Of a stretch of 64,000 bases of DNA, positions 11,855-23,202 are shown piece after piece (the first letter of the stretch is position 1; each line of letters opens with the position of its first letter). Made by a program: the position numbers and the translations under genes. The DNA comes from Lunularia cruciata. Taxonomy: Eukaryota > Streptophyta > Marchantiopsida > Lunulariales > Lunulariaceae. The notes under the pieces are model-generated. The model had not been told where the DNA came from and ran no database searches. It saw only the letters and a list, made by a program, of their open reading frames with translations. The stretch is from NCBI GenBank assembly GCA_948567375.1, contig OX419757.1, positions 22,630,001-22,694,000 of the forward strand, in the 5' to 3' direction.

Positions 11855-13334
11855 TTCTCCTATTTGGTGCAGTATTTATTGGACATCATTGTTGGCAACA
11901 GCCAACAAGGATATCCACCATGCGGGAAGACATCCTAACCTATCATGTTTTGCAAGCTCTACTTCCCACAACCTCTATGTTAACATGTTACCTCCTTTTG
12001 CACTTCTTGAAAAAGGTGAAGGCATCAAGGATACTCAACAATATTTTCTTGGTGATATTTTTCATCCAAGCATTGCAAGACCTTGATCAGGTGCTCAAAG
12101 TGCTTCTCCTTTCTCTCATACACGCAAAAGTAATCAAATGAAATCTTTCACAATTTACCTATGAAAGGTCCAAACACCTTGTTCATGAACCATTGAAACG
12201 TGGTTAGAGCATTACAAAATTCAAAGACATGACCTTGGTAGGGCCATCTCCAAATAAAAAAATTTTGTTGTTGATTAGCAAGGGCACAAGGTCTAAGATG
12301 TTATTCCCTACCTTCTAGGTGGGGTTGATTGCTTCCTTTGTAGGTTTTGAAGGACCTACTAAGTCTCTAGGAGGTTTTGGCAAATCATCCTCTAAGTGTA
12401 TAATTTCTAGTTCTCCCTATAACTTGGAACCGGTGCCACTTTCAGTTATGAGAACTCTAGATTCCCATACTTCTTCTATTTTTATCTTCTCTTTTGAGAT
12501 AAGCCTCTTATCTTTGGTAGAGAGTTCTTTGCTTTTTCATCCTCACTACTGGGCACCCTGATCATGACTCTCAAATTTTTCTTCTCCTTTGTTAGTGGTG
12601 GTGACACCATTACATCCTCCTCAAGGCTGGTGGTCTTCTTCCTTTTATTGTTGGCAGCTCTTACTTTTACAAGATCAAGAGGTTCTTGTAGTTTTGCTTC
12701 CCACACTACCGTAGTTAACACCATCCATAACTTCAAGAGGTTACCTATTTTTTATCAGTCCATTTGGTAAAATATGATACCAATTGGGCTATCACATGGA
12801 GACTCACATTTTGCCCTCCAATCCTCTTCATCATTTCTTGGTAGCTTTTCTTGAAAATTGGTATCTATAAAGTTGGTGCTATTTCTTTCACAAGATTTTC
12901 CTTTCATGCTTGACACAAGTTCAGTTGGGTATATTTGAAGTAAGGTGTGGTTTTATTTCTTTCCAAAGTTCAACTTACTAATCTGCCAAGAGGTTACAAC
13001 ATCAAAATCCACCAGCCATGGAACTCACAAGAGCAATGGAAATTGCACTAGAGCGGGCACAACCATTATCAAGTAGTCAACCAAGAAGGTCTACTCTCCA
13101 ATTAGTGTATGGACCTTGGAAAACACACCAAGAGTGTAATGTCTTCTCTCATCAGCCACTCAGAGGAAGGTGGAAGTCTTAACTATACCCTTTAACCCTA
13201 GGATTTCCACTACTCTCCTTTGTCTATATATTCACCAAGGACCTAGAGTCAATGTAACAATTTAGAATAACACTTCCTTGGATCATTAGATAATGTTTGG
13301 GCATGGATCTTTGTGTAGAACACATGGTGATCCA
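11855..13334 (-). mobile_element. Mosaic gypsy remnant including the 3' side of H copy 2
   Basis: 12060-12240 on the minus strand matches the reverse transcriptase of G2 (63753-63922), around FVxDF and the block ending CNALATF. 13020-13334 aligns with the protease region of H copy 1 (930-1200) and resumes at 23203 after element P. Between them (12310-13020) lies sequence without RT similarity, including a lysine-rich minus-strand frame at 12482-12736, so more than one remnant is probably joined. No functional ORF. Confidence 0.6.
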
Positions 13335-13848
13335 TGTCACACCATTTGTAGCATTGCACCTAGATTGCTCAGACTTTGGAATAGTAGTGTTGGTAGTCTG
13401 GAGTATTTTGGTAGTTACTCATAAACTATTTGTTGACAGACATATTTTGTGTTTGGGGTATTGACTACATAATGAGGTACATAGACACTTGCACCATTTG
13501 GGCAAGTCCAAGGGTATAATTTTGAAGTACAGCTCCATAGAGCTCACATCTCTGATGTTGAGCCTTTGAGTTCTTGGCTATGGTAGACAAAGGCCGGCAA
13601 GCGTCACTTGGATTCCCTTAGCTTGAGTGGATTTGGCTTGACTATAATCAATTGGTCAGATGCCCTAGGCTTTGGCCTAGGCTCACATTTCATGTGTTTT
13701 GTATTGTGTTTCCAACCTTTTGACTCTTTGGGTCTTGCGGGCTTTATATTGCATTGTTCCATTGTTTCAATGCCCAATTGTTGGCATATTATTGAGTGAT
13801 CAAATACTGATCTGATTGAGGGTGATTCAAGTTGTGTAAACAAGCTGA
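13335..13848 (+). repeat. 5' LTR part L of element P
   Basis: Starts TGTCACACCATTTG and aligns with 22600-23098, but lacks the first ~107 bp (A) of the 3' LTR. It contains about 110 bp (around 13650-13770) absent from the 3' copy, while the 3' copy has a 45-bp tandem duplication absent here. It ends just before a PBS-like sequence. Confidence 0.8.
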
Positions 13849-13860
13849 TTATATCAAAGA
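13849..13860 (+). other. Primer-binding site of element P (initiator Met type)
   Basis: TTATATCAAAGA corresponds to TGGTATCAGAGC, complementary to plant initiator tRNA-Met, with several G-to-A changes as expected from cytosine deamination. It directly follows LTR part L. Confidence 0.55.
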
Positions 13861-15200
13861 AGTGAGGTCAAGGGAGATTCAAGTGCAAGAATTGAGAGTG
13901 TGGGTGGCATCTCCAAGACTCATTGATCTTTGGTAACTCGATCAAAGTTCAGGTTTTCCCTAGTGTGCAGAAGATCATTTGATTGATGCCGATTTGGTAG
14001 TGAGGCAGACGGTGTGCGGAAGTGCGGACCAAATTTTGAGCAAAGAGAAGCAATTTCTGAGCAAGGGTTGTGATTTTGAGCTCAAGAGGTGAAACAGTAT
14101 CAATTTGGTGCAAGTTGGGCTAAGAAAGTGAATTTGAAGGTGGAGTTGGGAACCCATCCTTGTGAATTTTTTATTTGGAGAAACCCATCATTTCAATTTG
14201 GCTCGAATAGAGAGTTAGTGGAGGATTTGGCGGTCAGCAAGCTTTAGGCATTTAGGTCAGATTTCACTTCAAATTTTTGCTGGAGTTTATGTCAGATTTT
14301 GGCCAAATTTGGAGGAGTTTTTCTCGTTGGCCATATTTGGAGGAGTTTTGCTCAAGTTGGAGGAGTTTTGCCATATTTGGAGAGGGTTTGAATCATAGGG
14401 CTGTGGGCTATGAGAGGCTACAAAGGCCTAGAAGGGCAAGAAAGCTTGCTTGCTAGCATAAGGCTAGCTAGTTTAGAGTAGATTTTGGTCATTGTTTGGC
14501 AAAATCTACCCATCCTGCAAGATTATGCACAATAGGGTTTGAATCCTAGATCCCCTAGTTCCTAGATTGGTGCACTAGCCAATTGGTCCACCCTCGTTTG
14601 TTGTCCTAATGACTATTCCACTATTACCTATACACCTATAGCTTTGGCTAGGAGAGACATTTTGATCTCATTCTTGGTGATCTTGGCAGCTTAGGAAGTA
14701 GATACCTCATATTATATCAAATGCCAAATAATGGCAAAGTCAGTCTAGTGTTGATTTATGAGATGGAGAGTTTTTGTTTAGATTTCTTGTGATTGGACCT
14801 CCTCTATTCTCTAATTCATGTTTGTACACCATGTTCATGTGAGGTGCCCTAATTTTAGAGCACTAGTGTTTTGGTGTGCTCTTGGTAGTGAGAGTGCAGT
14901 GATGACCAATCAGACTACCTATGTTTCTCTTTGGTGAGGCAAGAAGTGATGACCTGCAGACCATGAGAGTACACGTTGTGATGGCAGGTTATAGGTTGCT
15001 CTTTCTCCTAGTGTAGTTAACATAGTTAGAGCTATAGTAAGCGGTGACGTTTAGTTGGTGGTGTTGGTATTGGTGGGGTACTTGCGGGCTGTAGTTTTTG
15101 GTTACTTTCATGACAGAGTTCTTTGGGGATTTTGGAGGAGATAGCATTGCAATACCCAATGTGTTAACTCATAGTGGCACTCAATATTAGCATGTATCTC
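13861..15200 (+). other. Leader of element P, no coding signal
   Basis: About 1.3 kb between PBS and gag. It is rich in a repeated GGAGGAGTTTT-type motif (14310-14390) and has stops in all frames. Nothing else was recognised. Confidence 0.5.
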
Positions 15201-16650
15201 ATGTCCTAATGAGGGAGGAGATTGACTCTAAGTCAGAGTTTGATACAAGAGCTAACTTAGTTGAGAGTGTACTTGGTGTGTCCACACCATTGTTGTGGGA
15301 CATAGACAAGATTTATAGAGCCTCCAAGGTCCCAAGCGTTACTCTAGTACCGTGGGTACCATTGAGTTGGATGACTTCATCCAAGAGTTTGTGAGTTGGT
15401 GTGATCTGTAGTAGATACGGAACTTGATTTTGTTCATACCCTTCATAGCATAGAAGTGGTTATTTCAGCACTTGGAGAGTCTACCAATGGACAACTATCA
15501 TGAGTTCAGAAGAGCTCACTTGGAAGAGATTGAGCTATGGAGACAATATTGGTCTCCAAACTATGTCTACATTACATAAGGCAAAGTTTCTAGGGGTAGA
15601 TCGGTAGTACCCACGAGTTCTAGCTCTAGTAGTGTTGGGTGGATCACTTGGAGAAGGTGCTACTACAAGTGGAGGTACTACTATAAGAGGTGGTGTAGTA
15701 TTGGGGTTTAATCCCATGGTGGAGTTCTCCCAATGTTTGAGGCAAAATTTGCCAAGGACAAGCTGAAGAGCTTGCAAGAGTTCCAACAGAATGCTGGAAA
15801 GAGCCTACACAAGGCATACACTCGCACGAGATAGCTGATCAGTTTACTCAAGGGGGTCTAGGCAGTCCAGTTTTGGTATGGGATGTTAGATATGGAATTA
15901 TGATGTAGAGTTCATGACGGTATGTTGCTACATGCTACTTTGCTTACTTTGGCAGTGGTCTTTGGTTTGGCTAAGCATATTGAGCTCAACATGGTAGAGG
16001 AGAGAGGGGTCACATCTGGATTTGGTAGAGATACCTTATCCACAACTATTACTTCTTCCTAAGTGAAATAGAGTGCACCACACCATGTCAATTTCCAAGG
16101 ATATGATGGACAGCCTAGATCCTATGGAGTGAGTGGAGGACCTAGTGTGACCAGACCCTTACCTTCATTTTTGGGTCAACAACAATCAGTGAGTGGTGGT
16201 GTTGCTTATTGAACTTGTGGTGGACCTCATCATAAGAGAGAGTGCACTCAAGGCAGAGGAACTAATACCTTTGGTGCATCTCAGCCAACATAGAGATAGT
16301 GTGAGCATTGCCATAGATCTGGTCACACTAGTGACCAGTGCTTTGACCTACACCCAAAGTTACGGAGTGGTAGGGCTACTATGGCAGGTGGTAGAGGAGC
16401 TCCAAATCATGGAGGACAAGGTGGTAGAGGTGGTGGTAGAGGATCCACACCTAGTAGAGGTGCAATACCTACCCTTACTTTTGATATAGCCATAGCTACT
16501 CAAATTGAGCAATTGGAGCAGAGATTGGCTAGCATAGCCATTGCTCAAAGGAGATCAGATTTGGGTGTTGAGGCTTCCACCTCATATGTGGGTGATAAAG
16601 ACATCTTGGATTTCTTGTGTGGAGTAGCATAGGTAGATGCATCTACCATA
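15200..16650 (+). pseudogene. gag of element P with two CCHC zinc knuckles
   Basis: The knuckle region is clear: a first one around 16210-16255 (TCGGPHHKREC, first Cys not seen because of a stop) and a second at about 16300-16350, CEHCHRSGHTSDQC, which fits C-x2-C-x4-H-x4-C. A Gly/Arg-rich tail follows (GGRGAPNHGGQGGRGGG, about 16380-16440). The capsid part (15200-15950) is broken by many stops. Gag packages element RNA in virus-like particles. Non-functional here. Confidence 0.75.
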
Positions 16651-16864
16651 GTGACTAGGAGTGCAATACATGCTCCAAAGCCTAAAGGAGCATCAATGGA
16701 GTTGGACTGATAGAGAGGAGAGGCTGGTAGACAAGTCAGACTTCCCCAGTCCCTAGTTTTAACTCTTTGATGCAATACAGACAACATCTATGGCTCCTAG
16801 ACATCCTAGTGCAAGTGTGGTAGGTGGTGATGGGGTGCATGATGGACTACTTACTAGTTAGCCA

Positions 16865-16939
16865 CCTGCTACTACACAAATTGAGTCTAGCACAATGTTG
16901 GGAAGACATTGTGCTAGACTCAATTTGTGTAGTAGCAGG
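16865..16939. repeat. Perfect 34-bp inverted repeat
   Basis: Arms 16865-16898 and 16906-16939 are exact reverse complements around a 7-base loop. It lies between gag and protease of element P. Neighbouring sequence is heavily mutated while the arms match perfectly, so the inverted duplication is younger than most decay of the element. Confidence 0.97.
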
Positions 16940-17239
16940 GAGTGGCTTAGTTGATTAAGCACTTTCTATTATTCTTAGCCAATGACATGTGTACATTGAT
17001 AGTTGACCCAACCCAAGTTTTTTGGTTGGCTGCCATGCTTTGTGACAATAGGGATGATGTGGTTCCTACTACTAGATCAAAGGTGGTTGATAGTGGAGTT
17101 GAGTTGGTTGAGGAGCATGGGATCCGCTTAGCGACCAATGGTTTATGGTAGGCAACAATGGCTAGATTGGAGGAGTTACCAGCTAGACAAGCCTTTGAGC
17201 AAACATGGTTTACACCTAGGGTTGTCTTGTTGAATAACC

Positions 17240-17570
17240 GGAGGAGGATTTTCTAGTTGGTGGGTCTTTCAGGGAAGGTCTATACATGATATAGGGTCTT
17301 ACTTGACTTTGGTGCACATCCCCTTATGTTGGGGAAGGCTGTAGTTGTTGGTCTGGAGTCACGGAAAACCGATGTGAAGAGATGTCAGATTTCAGATCTA
17401 GACATCTCTAGGGGTGGTTCTACATATTACATCACATGTGTTATCTATATTCAACTTGGTCATCTGACTAATAGCTCTGTGGTGAGAGCTTAGGCCATTG
17501 TGATTGTGGCTGAGTTATATGATGTGCTAGTTGGGGGAGTAATGTTATACCCCCATGGGTTTCAGTATTG
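17240..17570 (+). pseudogene. Aspartic protease relic of element P
   Basis: The frame reads LLDFGAHPLMLGKAVV followed by a hydrophobic stretch ending in VLVGG. The family active site is D-S/T-G-A; here Ser reads Phe (DFGA). Stops occur at about 17494 and downstream. Position between the zinc knuckles and RT fits protease. Confidence 0.6.
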
Positions 17571-17599
17571 AGTATTGGGAGGAGACAACCTCCTATAGA

Positions 17600-19440
17600 C
17601 CAGGTTGGCAGTTTGGTGAGGGATGATTATGTCATCTACTAATATCTTTTAGTAGTGGTAGTCAATATTAGTCTTGGCTCACTATAGTATGGAACCATAG
17701 CGGCTTTAGTTTTAGCTTTTAGTGGTTTTGTTACTTGGCCTGGTGATTTATTGGAGAGGAATGCCCATGTAGAGGATACTCCAATACTAGAAGAGATCAC
17801 TCAGATTTGGAGTAAGTGGGATTGTTCCATCCACCTTGGATGTTCCTTTGTGGAGTTCAGAGGAGGCATTGCAGTAGCATGCAGATCAATTGGTGCAACA
17901 AGCTTGGAGTGGAGCCTTTGTACCACTAGGTGAACAATGTGAGGATGAGCCTCCAGAGTCAATTACCTTGACACCTCTAGATACCACACTCATTGCTTGG
18001 CAGTATCCAATAGATGGAGTATGTCTATTGGGATTTTTTGGTGGGATTAGTTACTAGACTAGCTATGGTACTACATGCAGGTATATGAGTAGAAAGGTAC
18101 TTGTATGTGGAGAGAGATGAGACTGCTAGGCAAGTCTCTCTCCATTATGTGACACACTTGGCCTCTCGGTACCCTAAGTTATTATTGATGTCAACAGTCA
18201 AGGGTTACCAAAAGGCCCTACTAGTAGACATTTCTTTGTTGGGGGTGCATGATCTAGAAAGACATGGGCCTATTCAGTTGGTGATTTCTAGATGGCCATG
18301 TTAGGGACATACATGTGTTGGTCAAAGTTTGGGTCTTCAAGATCCCCCTTGTTGTGTGTTTTGGGAGATGCTATAGATACTATGACATCTCTAGGTTCAT
18401 CACTCTATTTCTCCAACTTACCTTTTGGAGAATGTCCCTTTGATGGGTGATTCTTGCACTTAGTATTGGCAAGTATGCATGAGTCCATTCTTGGATGGGA
18501 CCTGCCATGTTGTTAGAAGTAGTTAGAGTAGGATCATGGGCTCATTGTCCTTATCTTAAGTGGACAAACCTCTTACCCAAAGAGATTCTACAATGCACTT
18601 ACAATTGGACTCAATGACTAGACCACATCATTGTTGATGACATCTTGGATGTTAAGCATCAGTCTTAGGTAGTAGTTGATAGGTCACCTATGGCAGTGGT
18701 GAAACTAGCTGGACAGCCTAGAGTTGCTTTTCCCACACTTATGAGTTTCTCAAGCTCCCATGCTTTTTGAGGGAGGCCTTGGATTGGTTTGGGACTCACA
18801 ACTATATAGTTGGTGGAGCCTAATGCCAATGAGAGGAGCAGGTGATGGGTTTTTGAACTGGTATTATTGTTGTTCTAGTAGTGTCAAAGGCATCCAAGCA
18901 TCAAGTGTTAGGTCAGGCTATGGACCTGAACTGTTTGACCTAAATTGTGAGCCTTGGTTTGGCAAAGAAGCATAGGGTGTGCTTGATAGGTATCACTACT
19001 CTGACACTTGTGAGCTCTATGCCTATCAAGACAATTCAGGTACATGTTGGGGGTGATGGACCAAGTGGGCATGGTATTCTTGAGACACAACTAGTGGCTA
19101 CTAGGGAGAGTGGTCTACTTGGAGTCCATCCAGGTGAGCATGGTCTACTTAGATAACACCCTTGGTCTACTTGAGATGCAACTAGAGGACGTAAGGAGCT
19201 TGTAGCCAGATCAGAGGGAGTTTTTCACATGTGGTTGGGAGCATGACACTACTACTCCCAAGGATCTTGTGTAGTAGCCAGTCAATACATCTTCCACTCT
19301 TATGATAGTTATAGAGGATACTTGAGAGCCGGATCTTGGACCCATGCTTAAAGGAGAAGAAAGACAAAGAGTTTGGAGGTTCTTGAGGAGCTACATGAGT
19401 TTTTTTGCCTTCAGTATGAATGATTTGAGTGCTTTGAAGG
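17600..19440 (+). pseudogene. Degraded protease-RT spacer of element P
   Basis: Sequence between protease and RT with short broken frames (for example 17751-17933 and 18101-18304). No known motif was recognised; it is assumed to be decayed pol linker and the N-terminal part of RT. Confidence 0.4.
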
Positions 19441-19579
19441 GACTTTGGATTGATCTTACTAATGATACACCAATTTTTTGAGATCCTTATAGATACAATG
19501 ATATGGAACGAGCATTGATTTAGAGTCTGAGTAGTGACCATTTGTGGTTGGTTTGGTGGATATTTCACATGGAGAGTAT

Positions 19580-20160
19580 GCATCACCTACAGTGATGCCA
19601 GCCAAGAAGGATATGCATGGCAACTACATAGATAGGTAGATATGTGGAGACAACCGTCCTATCAATTGGCAGACTAGGGCTGATCGGTATGCCATGCCTA
19701 CACCGGAGAAGATCTTTGCTGCAATTGGGCATGCAAAGGTCTTCAATACTTTGGATCTTCAAACAAGATATTATCAATTGCTGATCAGGGAGTCCAAGAC
19801 AACATTTTTGGCTATTGATCCTCACAAGAAGGATGTGTTATATAAGTTGAGGTTCTTAGCATTTGGGTTAAAGAACACTCTCGTTGAGTTCTAGAGGGTC
19901 ATGGACAGGATCCTAGCTGGATTAGATTTTGCTTGGTGCTATATTGATGACATTTTGGTCTATAGCACTATTGTGGAGGAGCATGACAGACATTTGCTGG
20001 AAGTGTTTGAGAGATTGAGATCTCATGGACTCAAATTACATCTTGGGAAGTGTAGGTTTGTCCACAAGCAGGTTGAGTATTTGGGTCACACTACCTACTC
20101 CAAAGGACTTGATGCTTAGTAGACCAAGGTGGAGGCTATTGCACGTATTCCTTGACCTAT
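19580..20160 (+). pseudogene. Reverse transcriptase of element P
   Basis: The frame shows RADRYAMPTPEKIFAAIG, KVFNTLDLQTRYYQL, LRFLAFGLKNTLVEF and the active site WCYIDDILVYS (about 19935-19970), then EVFERLRSHGLKLHLGKC and VEYLGH. These are RT blocks in the usual gypsy order, and the YxDD aspartates are retained. Stops interrupt before CGDNRPIN, after LVEF and after GLDA, so no intact enzyme is encoded. Confidence 0.9.
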
Positions 20161-20279
20161 GGATCTGAGCAGAGTACAAGAATTCCTTGGGTTGGCAAAC
20201 TTCTATTGTTGTTGTGTTAGAGGATTTAGTGCCATTGCCAAGGCCTTGACAAAGTTGACCAAGCTTACACAAGAGTGGT

Positions 20280-20870
20280 GTTAGGGAGGTGAGCAAGAAA
20301 GAGCTTTTGTAGAGCTCAAGGCAAGGTTTACATTTGCTCCTATTTTTAGGAGATCAATTAGAGGATAACTATTTCAGGTTCACATTGATTGGAGTATGTT
20401 GGGGCTTGGAGAAATGCTCGCCCAACATGATAATGAGGGGAAGGAGCTTGTGGTGGCCTATGCTAATTGCTCCAACAATTCAACCAAGGCAAAGTACCGT
20501 TCATATGATGGAGAGTGCTTGGCAGCAGTTTGGTCAATAGTACATTTGTATGTTACCTATTTGGTAACCTCTTTACTCTCATCAATGATCATTATCCACT
20601 TAAGTGGTTGATAGATTTTGACAAGCTTTTAGAGAAGCTTGCACGATGGGCTCTGATTTTACAAGAGTATGATTTCACGATTATTCATAGACCTGGAGTG
20701 ATGAACCATGATGCAGATGGGTTGAGTAGAAATCCATGTCCTAGCCAGCAAGATCAGACTAGAGCACATTGGCATGGTGAGACAAATGAGAAGATGGTGC
20801 CAAATTGGCATGCATCTGCCTTTCTCTATAAAAAATTTAAGGCTTTGGTTGTTCTCTCTTAGTGCATACA
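20280..20870 (+). pseudogene. RNase H domain of element P
   Basis: Two frames cover it: 20396-20611 (DNEGKELVVAYANCS, KYRSYDGECLAAVWSI) and 20515-20862 (PLKWLIDFDKLLEKLARWAL, then HRPGVMNHDADGLSRNP). These are the RNase H and connection motifs that follow gypsy RT. A frameshift near 20570 and flanking stops disrupt it. Confidence 0.85.
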
Positions 20871-21660
20871 GGGGGAGTTATTGAGGTCACAGATCCAAAG
20901 AGTGGAGATAGTAGAATAATTCAGCAAGACATTCATGATGATGTCTTAATGATGGACTATCTTTGCATTGGTGTTGTGGGTGGCACAGTTGGTGCCAAGG
21001 AGAGAGATTTTGTTCTTCAATGAGTTAGGTGGTTCAAATTGGAGGGCAGATACTTTCTTCATGTATGAGAAGATGGTAGAGTGCAAGTAGTACCACTTCC
21101 ATCTCAAAGACCACAGTTGGTCAGTCATACTCATGAGGAGCTAGGACATTTTGGAGTAAACCATACATATAGCATACTCCAAAGTCATAATTGGTGGCAC
21201 AATATGCAGACCAATGTACAAAAATTTGTTGCAAGATGTGTGGTTTTTGACCAAGTTAGAGCATCATTCAATACTCATATGCCACAATTGCACCCATTAC
21301 CCATCAGGGATTGGGTTACCGCTGGATTTTGGACTTTGTTGGACCTTTACCGGTGATTGGAAGACATCATTGATATGATTTGGTGATGGTGGAGCACTTC
21401 TCCAAGTGGATTGAGTTGGTGGCACTTCCTGATAAGTCTAGTGAAGGGATAGCTTACTTGTTCTTGGATTGGGTTCTTAGTCATTTTGGTCTACTAGTTG
21501 AGGTTTTGACTGATAAGGGTATAGAGTTCTTGGAGGAGTTTCAGGTCTTGTATGACAAGGCTTTGATTGATCATCGTACTACCTCTCAAGATTACCCTGA
21601 GGCAGATGGCTCAACAAAGAGAGTGGTCTAAAGAGAGGATTGCGGAAGAATGGTTTGTAG
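20870..21660 (+). pseudogene. Integrase of element P
   Basis: N-terminal zinc module at about 21110-21240: HTHEELGHFGVNHTYSIL and ARCVVFDQ, where the second Cys of the CxxC pair is lost. Core: DFVGPLP (about 21330-21350), EHFSKWIELVALPDKS, the second Asp in EVLTDKGIEF, and YPEADGSTKRVV where the usual catalytic Glu (T-E-R) reads Lys. A shift is needed between the zinc module and the core. The domain order is clear; the enzyme is dead. Confidence 0.85.
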
Positions 21661-22045
21661 AGAGGCCACTTGGGCAATTGGATCTCCAATTACCTTGGTT
21701 GGCCATGGGCTATCAATTCAGTTGGCAAGCCTCTTGACTTTCTACTCTATGGATGAGATCTAGATTTACTTGCAGCCATTTGTCAACATGCTATTGTAGT
21801 TTTGGACTTGGATGATCCAAAGGTATGGATGAATGCATGTTCTCAATGGGTAGAAATCTTTCAAAGAGTGATGCCAATGGTCTTTGAAAACTTGGTGATT
21901 TTTCATCATAAGGATACCTTACGTTATGCTACCATTCAAGGCGGAGGTTATAGACACTCAATCTGTCAATTTTATCCAAGTGATTGCATATCTACAACAG
22001 AAGCATCAATGACTTGATGTTTCCACCGGCCATAGTATCTAAAGA

Positions 22046-22350
22046 GTGCGTGAGGTTTTTCCATCTGGAACCCTTGTGTTGGAAGGACATGATAGTGTTG
22101 TTTGGAAGGATCAAGTGTGCAATTGTGCACCATGGCACCTCCTAAACATTGATGGTACTATGGACCCAAGCTTAGCACTTGTACAAGCAAGCTTGAGGTG
22201 TATGTTATGCGGTTCTTGTGGTGGAGCTGCTACTATATTAGTGTGTGATAGTTGTTTCAGAGGATGGCATATGGCATGTTTGACTCCTCCTCTCATGGTG
22301 ATTCCTCAGGGACAATGGTCATAACCTAGATGTACTTGACCTATAGCTAG
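22046..22350 (+). pseudogene. Integrase C-terminus and PHD finger of element P
   Basis: After an integrase tail (GTLVLEGHDSVVWKDQV, then CAPWHLLNIDGT) the frame has CMLCGSCGG, VCDSCFRGWHMACLTPP and IPQGQW, then S-stop-PRC. This fits the C4HC3 PHD plan: C-x2-C, C-x2-C, x4-H-x2-C, and a final C-x2-C whose first Cys codon is now TAA (about 22322). PHD fingers bind histone H3 tails, so a role in targeting integration to chromatin, as chromodomains do in chromoviruses, is inferred. It lies 140 bp before the PPT, so it is the last coding piece of the element. Confidence 0.8.
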
Positions 22351-22481
22351 TTCATCGTTTATATGGTATAGATTGCAGGCAGGTGACTTACGATGGGGCT
22401 TGATAGCACCTGGCCTCCTAATCTTTTGCCCACCATAGGGTATACCATATATTTGGAGTTAGGGAGACCTAACTGCCAACT

Positions 22482-22491
22482 AGGGAGGAAA
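22482..22491 (+). other. Polypurine tract of element P
   Basis: AGGGAGGAAA, one base before TGTGGTACTTTAG at 22493. This position marks the true start of the LTR (part A), which is why the LTR is read as A+L. Confidence 0.65.
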
Positions 22492-22492
22492 T

Positions 22493-23098
22493 TGTGGTAC
22501 TTTAGAGTCCATGTATGACTTATGTGTGAGTTGTGCTTTTATAGTGTATGATGTTGACAATGATGTATGTTGTGTAGCAATGTATATACACATGATAGTT
22601 GTCACGCCATTTGTAGCATTGCACTTAGATTACACGGACTTTGGAGTAGTAGTGTTGATAGTCAAAATTATTTTGGTAGTTACTCATAGACTACTTGTTG
22701 ATGGACAGATTTCACATTCAGGGTATTGACTACATGGTAAAGCCCACCAGCACTTGCACCATTTAGACCGTTGAGTGTGTCATCAGTGAGACCAGCACTT
22801 GCACCATTTAGACCGTTGAGTGTGCCGTCAGCAAGACCATGAGGGTTTGAGACCTAGCTTGAGTCCTAGGGGTATACTTTCAAAGTGCAGCTCCAGGGAG
22901 CTGCTCCCTTCTTTGATGTTGGGCCTTCAAGTTCTTGGCTATGGTGGACAAAGGCCGGTGAGGGTCACATGGATTATCTTAGCTAGAGCAGGTGTGGCTT
23001 GATTGTAATCAGTGCTCAATTGTTGGTAGATTATTTAGTGATAGATCAAGTATTAATCTGATTGAGTGTGATGTGAGTTGTGTAAACAAAATGATTAT
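22493..23098 (+). repeat. Complete 3' LTR (A+L) of element P
   Basis: Part A (22493-22599) starts TGTGGTACTTTAGAG; part L (22600-23098) starts TGTCACGCCATTTG and matches the 5' copy at 13335. A 45-bp unit starting CCAGCACTTGCACC is tandemly duplicated at 22747-22791 and 22792-22836. Confidence 0.75.
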
Positions 23099-23202
23099 TG
23101 TGGTACTTTAGAGTCCATATATGACTTATGTGTGAGTTGTGCTTCTATAGTGTGTAATGTTGATAGTAATGTATGCTGTGTAGCAATGTATATACGCATG
23201 AC
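23099..23202 (+). repeat. Extra LTR part A' at the 3' end of element P
   Basis: Starts TGTGGTACTTTAGAGTCC and repeats 22493-22596 with few differences, ending GCATGAC directly before the ATCCA duplication. With TGTCAC at the 5' end, the insertion has TGTCA...TGAC inverted ends. It follows LTR part L head-to-tail, as in a two-LTR circle junction. Confidence 0.8.

Noticed and set aside
12319-12770. Plus-strand frames of 68-80 codons near 12.4 kb
   Set aside because: The surrounding gypsy relics are coded on the minus strand and these frames have no domain.
19182-19586. 134-codon minus-strand frame in element P
   Set aside because: Antisense to the decayed pol region; no recognisable domain.
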